In this document: one piece after another, positions 31,901 through 43,900 of the stretch
Numbering within the stretch: position 1 is the stretch's first letter
How the letters are laid out: each line of letters starts with the position of its first letter
Origin: Eublepharis macularius
Taxonomy: Eukaryota > Chordata > Lepidosauria > Squamata > Eublepharidae
Assembly (NCBI RefSeq): GCF_028583425.1
Contig: NC_072797.1
Span: forward strand, 22,044,001 to 22,108,000
Direction: 5' to 3'
DNA: 64,000 nt
Position numbers and translations under genes: made by a program
Notes under the pieces: model-generated
The model's database searches: none
Told to the model about the DNA's origin: nothing
What the model saw: only the letters and a program-made list of their open reading frames with translations

Positions 31901-34900
31901 TACTCCCCTTTTAAAGCCTTCTATACTTGTGGCTATCACTACATCCACTGGTGGTGAATTCCACACTTTAATTACTCATTGAGTAAAGAAGTATTTCCTT
32001 CTGTCTGTCCTGTACCTATTGCCCATCAACTTCATTGGGTGCCATAGTATTATGAGGCGGGGAGAGAGAAAAAGTTTTGGCTTTGTCATTATGTTAAGTT
32101 TGAGGTTAGAGAACAGAGCAGCCTGTAAACCTTAACACAACCTTCCTGTCACGCACAGGCCGCAGGCCTGGCTGACCATTTGCCTGCAGGCCTGCATTTC
32201 TCAGGCACCTTCCAAACTTCCAGATTGCTTTGAGGGAAAACAGGCGCCAATTGCTGTCAAGGACACAAAGCTCTAATAGAGAGAATATAGCGAGAGTGGT
32301 TTGGAGGGAGTTGATCCCTCACCCCATAGTGGGGAATGAGTCTGGCCTACTGGGATCAGCTATTGAAAATGAAATAGGAACCAAGTAAGGCAGTTGCAGT
32401 AGGAAGCGTTGCCAGTTTCCAGCTAGTCTCTATTCTCTTTGTGTTTTGCCCTATGCAGCTATAGTGTCTCTGTATTATAACTCTTATTTACTTAACTGTT
32501 ATAGTATTTGTTTAATAAATTGTTTCTTGTTCACTCTGCCTGGGTTCCACCTCATATTTGGTCATACATCAGGACATGCTCTGACTAAAAAGGTAGCGGC
32601 CTGAGGGGCCAGGAGGTGTCCAGGGCCCCCTCTAGTAAATCCCTAGAACTGGGGTGGTGTCCATCTATTAAGGCTCTTCCCTGCTTCAGGGCTGAAGGGG
32701 CAGGAGGAAAGGAGGGGGTGTGTGAGGAAAGAGAACCCTGGAAGAGATGTCCTATCTGTGGCTAAACCTGCATGGCCCCGCCCATTTCTGCCACAGGCTC
32801 CCTCTATCCTAGAGTTGCCAACCACCAGGCAGAATTACAACTGACCTCCTGTTGACAGAGACCACATCCCCTGGAGAAAATGGCTGCTTTGAAAGGTGGA
32901 CTCTGTGGCATTATATTCTGCCAAGCTCACTTCCCTTCCCAGGATCCACATACAAAATCTCCAGGACTTTCCTAACCTGGAGCTGGCAACCCTACCCCGC
33001 TCCAAGCATAGTCTAGTATGGTTTATTGCAGCTGGCAGTGAGTCTCCATGTTTTCAAGCAGGGAACCCTCCTCGCTATTTCTACACAATACTGAGAAATG
33101 AACCTAACATCTTCCATGTATATAAAATATGTTCTCTACCATGGAGCAAAGACCAAGCTCATTTCTAGTACTAAAGTGAGACTGAGACAAAAAATACTTC
33201 AAGTAAAATCAGTTTGAAACAAAAATACTGAAAGCAAGGAAATTGGGCAGTGAGGGCCACTTTGGGCTGCCTTCACTTGTGCAATGTTTTTTGAAGATCT
33301 CTCTCTCCCCACCCTGCCTTTTTCATGAGAACTGCATAAACATGAATAAATAGGTGTGAATCCACCTCCCCCCCATCAACCTAGTTATACGAACAACACT
33401 GATTCAAGACGCACTAGATTTGAACCACGTCTTCACCACAAACTCACTCCTAGGCAGGTTTAAGCAAGCTGTTCCCCTCACACCCTCAACTTCTCTTCTT
33501 TAACGGGGGTGGGTGGAATAAAAACGCTGTAAGATCACTGAAGTGCCATACATGAAGTCCTTTGAACGTCTTTAAGGGCTTTATAAATGACAAATAACAT
33601 TCGCATAATCATCAGGCAAGAAACTATGCCTTGGTGGTACTCACAGGAGTAGAGTGATGAAGAAATAGCGTTGATACACATCCCCCAGCACCCCATCTCG
33701 ACGCCCCTTTCATAAGTCAGGTAAGCTGTGGAGTTATGAGGGGCGTAAGGATCACCATCAAACACAATCTGCAGGACACCACAAAAGAAAATGAGAGGAG
33801 CGGATTATGCGGATATCTTCGTTTCCCCCCCCCCTTCCTCAATAAATTTGTATCCAAAGGAAGGGATTGAGCCAGAAAGGGGAAAAGAACCAGAGAAAAG
33901 CAGTACCGGATATTGTCGTTCAGGGAAATGTTGTTTTGTGATTGCTGTTTTGCAATTTTATTGTGGACTGCTTTGAGCCCCCATTGGACTCAAATGAATG
34001 GATAAATAAATGAGCACTATGCAAATGCTAGCCTTGACCTGAATAGCCCAGGCAAGCCTGGTTTTGTCAGATCTTGGAAGCTGGACGAGAGACCTCCAAA
34101 GAAAATCAGGGTTGCTATGCAGAGGCAGGCAAATGCAAACCACCTCTTGTTAATCTCTTGCCTTAAAAACCCCAGCAAGGGTTGCCATAAGTCAGCCATG
34201 ACTTGATGGCACTCTCCACCTCCACCATACAAATGATGATATAATGATTGCACTAGTCTATTACTGGGGAATTTAGAAAAATAATTTTTATTTATTTTTA
34301 GAAAATTTCTCTACCACCTCTCCAGAGAACTGTTCAAACTCCTATGAGATACAGAATCAAGAGGCAGACTTGAGGGGCGGGGATTTCCAAACCTTTTCGT
34401 TCCCTCCCAGCAACTCCTCATTAACTGCAAGTTTCTTCCCGTTAACAACAAACTTCACTGTTACGAGTCCATTATGAAGGCATCAAAGGCATCATAATTT
34501 GGGCACTCCTTTGGCATGCAGAAAGGTATTGCCTTATACCTTTAAAGATCCTTTCCAATGTTTGATTACAACTTACCCTCGGAATTCTAGGAGCTATTGG
34601 GAGTTCATTAAAAGCTGGTGGGGAGAAGGGGGTAGAGAAACTGGCTTGCTCAAGCTCCTAAATATGATAACTTCCTACAGAATATAGCTCAAACTAGTGG
34701 TCCATCTAGCCCAGTCTAGGGTCGCCAGCTCCAGGTTGGGAAATTCCTGGAGATTTGGGGGAATAGAGAGCCTAGAGATGGTTGGGTCTGGGAGAGAAGG
34801 GCCTCAGCAGGGTATAATACCATAGAGTCTACCCTCATAAGCAGCCATTTTCTCCAGGGGAACTGATTTCTATCAACTGGCGATGAACTGTAATTCCAGG

Positions 34901-37900
34901 AGATCTCCAGCAACCACCTGGAGGCTGGCAACTTTATGTTTCAACAGTCGCCCTGGAGAGCTGGCAAAAAAGGCATAGAGTTCTGCCTCCTAGCCCTGTG
35001 TTCAGAGGTTTACTGCCTCTGTATATGGCGGTTCCCTTCAGTCCTCATGGCTAATCGCCATTAATGGACCTCTCCTCTATTAATTACTCAAACCCCTTTG
35101 AAAGCTATCTGGGCTCATGGACATTCCTACTTCCAGTGGCAGTGAATTCCAGAGTTTAATTACTTGTTGAGTAAAGAAGTATTTCCTTTTGTCTGTCCTA
35201 AACCTCTTGCCCACCAACTTCATTGGGTGCCCCGAGTTCTAGTGTTATAGGAGAGGGAGAAAATGTTCTTTCTTAATCCATTTTCTCCATCCCATGCATA
35301 ATGTTATAAACCTTTATTGTGTCCCCCCCCCACCCCGAATTGTATTTTTTCTAAACTGAAAAGTCCCAGACTCTTTTTCCTCATAGGAAAGGTATTGTAA
35401 GGGAGAGATTTGGATTGAGAAGGAGGATATAATTTCACAGTCTTATATCCTCCTATAATTCTTTGTGAGATCACAGGCCACAGGATAAATCTCTACATGG
35501 CATTCAACAGAGTTTGGAAAACATCAAGTTGATTTCTCTTTAAAGTTGCTAGCCTGCCCTGCTGTAGTAAACAAAACAATATATTGCTAGGAGATGCTAA
35601 TAGAGTCCAAGGGTGAGATGGAGGGGAATCGGGAATTTGTAACACATTGCTCAGCTTTATTGTAAACAGGCAAATGGAAAATAACATTATTGCAGACTCC
35701 CGGAAACCTCATTATTAAAACTGGCATTTCAACCTTGGAAGATAAAAAGGCAGACGTTCTTCAAAATGAAATCTCCAGCCACCCAGGAGACCCAATATTA
35801 TAAAGAGGCCTGGGGGCATCCATCTTTGCTCTCTGGAGTCTCCCACATGGCTGTTTAATCCTAGATGTTTACAACTCCAAGGGCCAAGCGACAAGTGACG
35901 AATGACACTTGAACAGCAAGTGAACAGACTCACGTGTATTCCTCCCTGTTCACTTGCCCTCCACTCGATCACTACGTGGCGCGCAAGTGGAGTGGAGTGC
36001 AGGTGGAGCGCAAGTGAACAGGGAGGAATACACGTGAGTCTGTTCACTTGTCGTTCAAGTGTCACTCGTCACTTGTCGCTTAGCCCTGAGTGTACCATCA
36101 GGTTCAGCTAAGCAAGTGGATGTAATAATCCAAATAAGAACAGTTCAGGCTGCCTCTGCAAGTGGCTGTGGATTGTTTTCTTTACCTGTCCCATGAAGTC
36201 CGTGAAGAAGAGCATGTTGGAAAGGAAAGCCGTCCATCCCATCAAATGGCTCATGCACAAACAACGATAATGGGAAGGCATGCTTAGAAGGGCTTTGAGG
36301 AGGGTCTTAATGGTCATTTGCCTCTGAACCTGAAAGGAGGAATTTCCCAGTGTCTAGTTTAAAGCCTGCCAAAATCATCAATGGAAGATGGTCAAAGAGA
36401 GAGAACGTTCTGCTTTCTTCTTACCACGCTGAATTACTTATGCACCTGTTACAATGACAAGACCTGAATGCACTTTCTTGTGTTATCGTCCTCTGACAAG
36501 TGGATTATGCTTGAGACAAGGGATCTCAAGTAGGGCATCTCAGCAGCAGGACCCAGACCACCGTACTTTTTGCACGATCAGGGAAGCAAGTCAGAGGAAG
36601 ACTGTGCTGGCCAGCTTTCTGCTGCACAACAGCGCCACCACCGCAGATGGACAGAGGGTGATACTGCAGCCAACCACCCAGCAGGGATCAATTGACACAA
36701 GAGGCCAATAACTTGTAAACATTTGTAAACCGGCTGACTCAACTAGTTGCTTGGGCATGGATTGAGCTGCTCTTGGACTGGCAGCCCAACCCCTCTGAGT
36801 TGTTTGCTTGCAAACCACCTGCCACGATAGACACCTACAAAAAGAAGGGCTGCCACATAAAAAATTTAAAAATTACCAGATAGTGTGTCTTACAGCTGCT
36901 TGGTACATAGAAATCAACAAGTGACATTTCCTTATCCTTACATTTCCATGCCAGGGAAAAGTTTCACTTTTGCAGGGAGCTGTTAAAGCCACAATAACCA
37001 AAGACCTGACTTGCAAATTATTCAAGTATTTGTATTTGGGTGTAAACTTGATGTGTGAATGAAAAGGACATCTAGCTGGCTGACAAATGTGGGTTTATTC
37101 ACACTGAAATACACCATTGATTCGCACATGTCCCCTCAAGGTCTTTCAATAAAATCAGTTCATCAATTGACAGCTGTAAATTCTCTCATGAGGATGTCTG
37201 GAATGCAATTATTTTATTCAAGTGTTTTTATGTCACCTTGCCAGGAAACCTGCCCGGATTTAAGTTAATTCACTGGTATTTTAGTAAATGAAACTACTAG
37301 AGACATTTCAACTAGCTAATTTTTCAACAACCCATAATTAAGAAGTTTGAAGTCCAGTTGAACATTCCATACTTCTGCTGCGTTAGTTTATTTATATCAG
37401 TTAGCCTTTATTGGCATCAGTTGGCACAATGTACACAGTACAGGAAACATAGAAAAACACAGTTATTTCTGGAACCACTCCTGACGGAATTTTATAGCTG
37501 TATAGAGAAACATTGCTACATCCTTGGTGGTTTTAGGCAGGGAGTCATTCAGAAGATGAAAGACCTTTAAGGAATCCGGGAAGCCCTCATATAAATAATT
37601 TGCGTTTAAATATTTGACATGCAAGTCTGCATATAGTTGGCAATAAATCAGGACATGCAAAACTGCCTCAATACTGCCGTGATCGCAGTGACAAACTCTG
37701 TGTATGTATGGGATCTTATTACATCTGCCAAATAAGATTGAAGATGGCATCGCATTGAATCTTGCAAGGGAGAAGGAGCTGCGAAGATGTGGAGCCTGTA
37801 GGGAAGATAAATAAGAAGGCATGCCACCTGTCTTAAGGGGGATCTCAAAGCTTAGAGGGGAACAAGTTTTATAATACAGTTTTATTATATATTTTGTATA

Positions 37901-40900
37901 GTTTATTTTATTGGCGGGGGCACAAAGCAAGTGCTGAGAATATGCCTTGATGTTGCTGCCACCCACACCGATCCGCCACTGCAGAGAGGATGGGGCTCAG
38001 GGAAAACCCCATTGCGTTCAGTGGGTCCTTAGGCTAAACTACTGGTGATGCTGGAACTCCAGAAATAACGCACTAGCAGGGTCCACTGATACAGATCAGG
38101 GCCATTCATTGCAAAAGAGAGAACAGAAGTCCTTCTCCTTTGCCATTTCCCCCCATTAGACCTCTTTCCATTCAGAACAGCTTAAGATCTAGTTGGGAAA
38201 ATCAAATTCCCCTTTCTATTGATGTGTATAGTTGTGCAACTTTTATTTTTGTAATGAGTGGATCAGTTCATGATTATATAAGAAATCGGAAGATGATAAA
38301 ATGGTGGAATCCGTGGTTTTCTTATATTTTTATATCATTTTCTGAACATTTATTATTATAGCTCTCATTGAACGCAAAGTATTATACATATGGTATGGTG
38401 TAAATGCTGGATAGATTTTGCAAACCAACAAACCAAATAAAAAAGTCAAGCCTCCCTGTTATGCGTGTTTTTCTCCTCTCTGGGGCTTTACACAGCTTGG
38501 AATGGAAGGGGCATGAGGAGAAAGAGCTAAAAAAAAAAACCCTTTCCCCAGCACCAGCGTCCCTATCTAAGACAGCAGCCTCCCCCCTACCTCAACTGTT
38601 TCTGAGAGTAAATTACACATTTGGAGTTCCAGTCACAGAACTCCAGTATCACACATAGTTTGGTTCTTGCTTCCTGCCACAAGATTGGAGTTTCGGTTCT
38701 TAAATTTGTCCCACCACGCTGGATCTCATAACTACTCTGCCTCTAAAATTTTCAGTCAAGAAGGTGGTGAACACATCAATCTTCCAGCATGTGTGGGTGT
38801 AAAGCTTGGGCTTGAAAGTCTTTGTTTCATTCCTCCTGGAGTTTTTGCTCTCTGTTTGTGTTCCTGAGTTCCTTTACAAAAGATGTCTGGATTAAAAGAC
38901 AGCAGTATCTCCACCTCCAGGTACACGGGGATGATGCCGAATTTCAGGGGCTCAAATGAAAATAAAGCAGCACATCAAAGAAACATTCGAAACAGGAGAC
39001 GATTGTAATGGAGGAGGTGATACAAGATGGCTGATCGTCTGGGAATTGCCTCTAACAGACTGCCCAGCAACTAGAGAAACGGAGCGTGCTCTCATACTAG
39101 AAATATCAGGTCATTTTTTTAAAAAAAATCTGAACCAGATATTCTCTTCTAGCTAGTTTATTAGACATGCCTGGCATGGATATGGAAATAAATGGATATG
39201 GATATAAAAATGAGGAGATTTTGTGACACTTTGTTCACACTGATTGCTTGCAATCAGAATTCATAATCACAGATTTTTTTTAAAACCATCAGCTGAATAT
39301 ATATGAACAAAGGAAGAGGCCTTCTGTTGCATCAGACCATCAGTTTCTCAAGGTAACTATTGTCTACTTTAACTGGCAGCCGATCTCCAGGATACCAGGT
39401 AGAGAGAGGGCTTAAGACATCACTTTCTTTCTGATCTTTTCAACTGGAGATGCCAGAGATTGAACCCGGGACCTTCTGTATGCAAAGCAGAGGTTCTGCC
39501 AGTGAACCATGATGACCCTTCACCTGGGACCACAGCCGTGCACAAGGACACGAATTATTATACCCATAGGCAATAGCCAACTTCACAGTGTATCTGTTCA
39601 TTTTTATTTACATTATTTATAGGCCGCCTTTCTCACTGAGACTCAAGGTGGATTAAACACTGAGAGTCAGTATAATCAGTTTCAAAGACATTTCAATAAA
39701 CAACGTAATAGGGTATATAATACAAATTTGCAAAGATTTAGAACCAGCAGAAGTCCATTACAGAATTGAAGAAATGCTGAAATGGAACATAAGCAATACG
39801 AAGCTTGACATATTAAACAACTCAGAAACTACCCAGTAGGATCATACTTACAGCAACAGAGAGTGCATAGCAGTAAAGTCTATAGTCCCTAATGTCAGGC
39901 AGGCAGGCTGGCTTGCCTGCCTGACATTAGGGACTATAGACTTCACTACTATGAATGCATAACTGTGAATGTATATCTACTGGGGGGGGGGGCTTTCTTC
40001 TTGTAGTGTAGCTTTCTTCCTTCACTGTATCTTGGCTATGCTTGGCTAAGAGGTCTTATATCAGTACAGCTGGAAACGTGCGGGAACCAACCTTGAGAAA
40101 TTCAGCTTTGCATCTTTTTCAGGACTTTTGCTGACTTCAACTGACTTGTTTGGACTGGGGGGAGGGGACTGGGGGTATAACCTCTCGGGGAAGACTTTGC
40201 TTTAGCATTCCAGGCAATCACTGTGTACCAGGGCACTTCTAGGGATATCTAATAAAGACCTTTAACTCATGCAACCGTGTTTGATGAAGTAGAGAATCTG
40301 AAAGAATCCGCTAGCCAGGCCTGACACCTAATCCCTTTACTAATTTATCTCTTCTCGCATTGCCTAGATAATTATGACATAAAGAGATTTTCTTGTACTC
40401 TGGCAATGGCTCATCAAAGCATACCGTATTTACTTGAAAGGAAGGTGACCCTGAATGTAAGATGATCCCTGTAAAAATGTAATAGACTAAAAAAATTTTT
40501 TTTACTTGACATAAATGCAATGTGTATGTAAATGTAAGACAATCCCCCCTCCCTTTATATGGCAAACCTGGAATCTTATCTCGTCCTGCATTGGAGCAAA
40601 TACTGTATATTGCTAATGAAAACAACACTTCTATGAGGTCCTGTCTATACAGTGCGTGTTTATGGCTCCACCCTATTTCCTGGCAATGTGCTAGGAGTTT
40701 CCTGTTCAGGTACTTAATCCAGGAATGTGTCATATTGGTAGGGTGGACTGTCACCTAAGCCTTCTCCTCATGCCCTCTTCCTGACCTGAAACAGCTCTGG
40801 AAGGCCTTTGCTTATCCTCCTGGGGAAACTTATTTGTGTCCTTTCAGTATATGTGTAACCTTACCTCACTTTGAAAGCACAGCTCCAAGCAGAGCTGTCA

Positions 40901-43900
40901 ATTCTGGGTGGGGAAATTACTAGAGATTTTAGGGGTGGAGCCTGGGGAGGGGAGGATTTGGGGAGGGGAGGAACCTCGGCGGGGTATAATGCCATAGAGT
41001 CCACTCTCCAAAGCAGCCATTTTCACCAGAGTAACTGATCTCTGTAGTCTGGAGATCAGTCGTAATTCTGGGAGATCCCACTTGGAGGTTGGCAACCCTA
41101 GCTGTGAACAAAGCAGGTGTGAGGCCCACAGATTTCAGAATCTAATAACTTACATTCAGAAAGATGGTGCCTTTCCTGAAGAAAAGTTTGTTCAGAAATT
41201 CCTGACCAGTGTTGAACCAATTTTCAGATGCTTTTAACTCAGAAACACTTGGCAGTAATTGGATACGGGGGGGTGGGGGGGGTAGGTGAATTTACGTAAT
41301 TATCTGATTAGCAACCTCTTTTTACATTGTTAGGAAATTGTAGGAGCAACTCTCAGCAGGTCTATGTAGAAGGAAAGTGTTTTTAGGAGTGCAGCAGTAC
41401 GTATTAGTATTTCAGATTCGGGCTTCCATTTTATGTACTTCTCACTGAGCAGTGAGGTTTATTTCTGAGGCCCAGGGCTGCACATCTATTTCATTTTCTA
41501 ATGTTGTTTCGTAAAAGACAGACTCCAGGTGTTTTTTCAGAAGAGCTTTTGGAAATAAACATAGTTAAGATTGCTATGGAATTTTTCAAAAAGTATTTCA
41601 GGTCAATGCACAGATGTTTAATCCAGTTTGCAACTCTTCACTGCTTGCCCACGATCCGCACAACAATTATATTATGAAGACAGGATGAACATAATATGTA
41701 CTGTCTGACTCCTTCGCACCAAGTTTATTAATTTGAGGACTTGGCTGAGGGACAGACAGTAAAACACAAGACTGCTTTGCCAAGATCACCTTTGGCACAA
41801 TGCACGGAATGAAATCAAGAGCAAAATTAATCCAGATCAGTGAACTCAGATAGTGCATATTGCTTTCTGGGATCACTGCCAATAACTTACCACTAAAATT
41901 AGAAGATTTTTAAAAATAATAAAGCCTCCTTTTTCAGCTTACACACATATGGAAGGATAAGATACTAAGTACTGGCATCAGACTAAAACCTTTGTATAAT
42001 GGTTTGTCTTCTTGGGCAAACATATGGGAAACAGTTGTTTATATTAATTTAGTTCAACAGAGTTATCTCATCAGGGAAGTTAGGGTTGCCGAGTCCAAGT
42101 TGTGAAATTCCTGGAGATTTTGGAGGTGGAGCCTGGAGAGGGCAGGGTTTGGGGAGGAGCCTCAGTGGAGTATAATGAGTTCACCCTTCAGAGCAGCCAT
42201 TTTCTCCTGGGGAACTGATCTCTGTTGCCTGGAGATCAGTTGTAATTCCGGGAGATTTCCTGCTACCACCTGGAGGCTGGCAACCGCATACCCAATTTAA
42301 AGAAATCAATCTTCAGGCAATTAAACTGTAGAAAAGATAGAACTTACATTTTATTGAGGTGGATTCCATTCACAGTGTTTTCTTGTAGAAGAAAGCATCC
42401 TAGTCTAAAAGTGAACTTTCCCTACAGGGCATGGCCAGCTATTCTGGCATCACACTTCCATATGGGTATGTGGATTAGGCGGCATGAAGGCCTTCTTGAT
42501 CAAGGAAACAGGCAAGGCATTTTTGATCAGGGAAACAGCCTGGGGTGAAGAGCTAAACTTCCCTTCCCCTGTACCATGGCCCTGATCCACCCTCTTTATT
42601 TCCTGATGCTTTTTAGGATGCTTTTTAGACCTTTTTAGGCCTTTAAACATAATTGGGATTCTAATCCATTTAAGTTTATTGTTTTCAATGGGATTTAGTC
42701 ATGATCAGGGGTCATTTCGTAGAAAAAGAACTGGAGGAACTCATTAGCATAACTCATTAGCATATGCCATGCTCCTTACCATTGTTGGAATAGGCGACTC
42801 AGCCTGCCTTTGGACACTGGGGGGCGCTGCATGTCTCTTTGAATGTAATGTATAAGTCTAGCAATCTGCCACTCTCTTGTCTAAGGTGGGAACGCCTACT
42901 GACTCCTCCTCTCTTGCCTCTGTGCTTCTTGGGAGATTTCACACCTTCCCTCATGCTCTTCCAAGAGAAAGATGTAAAGCCACCATGCTCCTCACGGAGC
43001 CCTTCTCTTTGTCCACAAACCCTCTTCCAGCCTCGCTGCCTATATTTTCAGGCCGTGGTATTAGCTTAGAGAATGTAACTCTATAGATAGGTTCTTTCCC
43101 TTGATATTACCAGAAGATATTGCTATGGAGAAATCTGCTACAATAAACTGTAAGTTCTATCTTTCTATGAATTTTGTCTGAGGATTAATTAATGCATGTT
43201 TGTGAGGGTTTAAACGCTTCTGACTAAATTACTCTGCTATATGTTACTCTGCTAAGTTACTAAACTAAAATATATAAAATACCATAAATCTCTAACAACC
43301 ATCACCGGAAGTGTGTCATTAGTATAACTGATTTGCATATGCCACACCCCCTGACATTACCTATCCTGGCTGTTTTGGACCCAATCCTGGCCATTCAGGG
43401 CCGAAATTGGGCCCAAAATGGCAAAAAGGGGCAAAAATCGCTGAAAAGGGGCCCAAAATGGTCAGGATCAGGCCACTGCTGAGCGGGAGAGTGATCCAGC
43501 ACCCGTCAGAGGCCCGATCAGGGCTGTTTCAGCCCCAATCCAGGCCGAAACAGGCCCCAAATGGCCGAGAGTCCAGTAGGCGGGGCCACCTGACGTGACC
43601 TCTTTGGGGAACTGCCAGAACAGCGTTCCTGCATGTTCCCCCTCAAAATGAGCCCTGGTCATGATTAACAGTTTGGGGATCATGCCCACCCCAATATCAT
43701 CTTGCAGTCTCCACTGTTCTTTCAGACAACCTGATAGTTGAAATATCATTTTGCACTGAAGTTGAGGTTTATTTATTTTATTTTTATTTTATTTATGTCA
43801 TTTATAGTCCGCCTTTCTCACTAAGACTCAAGGCGGATTACACAGTATGAGATTAGTACAATCAGCATCAAGTACATTTCAATACAGTATCAAGGACATT

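Larger units (their letters stand above)
30714..33644 (-). other. SLC45A2 intron 5 (2.9 kb)
   Basis: Contains a family A SINE, a 5S SINE, a CR1 3' end interrupted by a MITE, a possible LTR and a second MITE. I see nothing else. Confidence 0.8.
33769..36185 (-). other. SLC45A2 intron 4 (2.4 kb)
   Basis: Contains an L2-like tail, a 5S SINE, a CR1 3' end split by a MITE and a long fold-back MITE near exon 4. I see nothing else. Confidence 0.8.
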
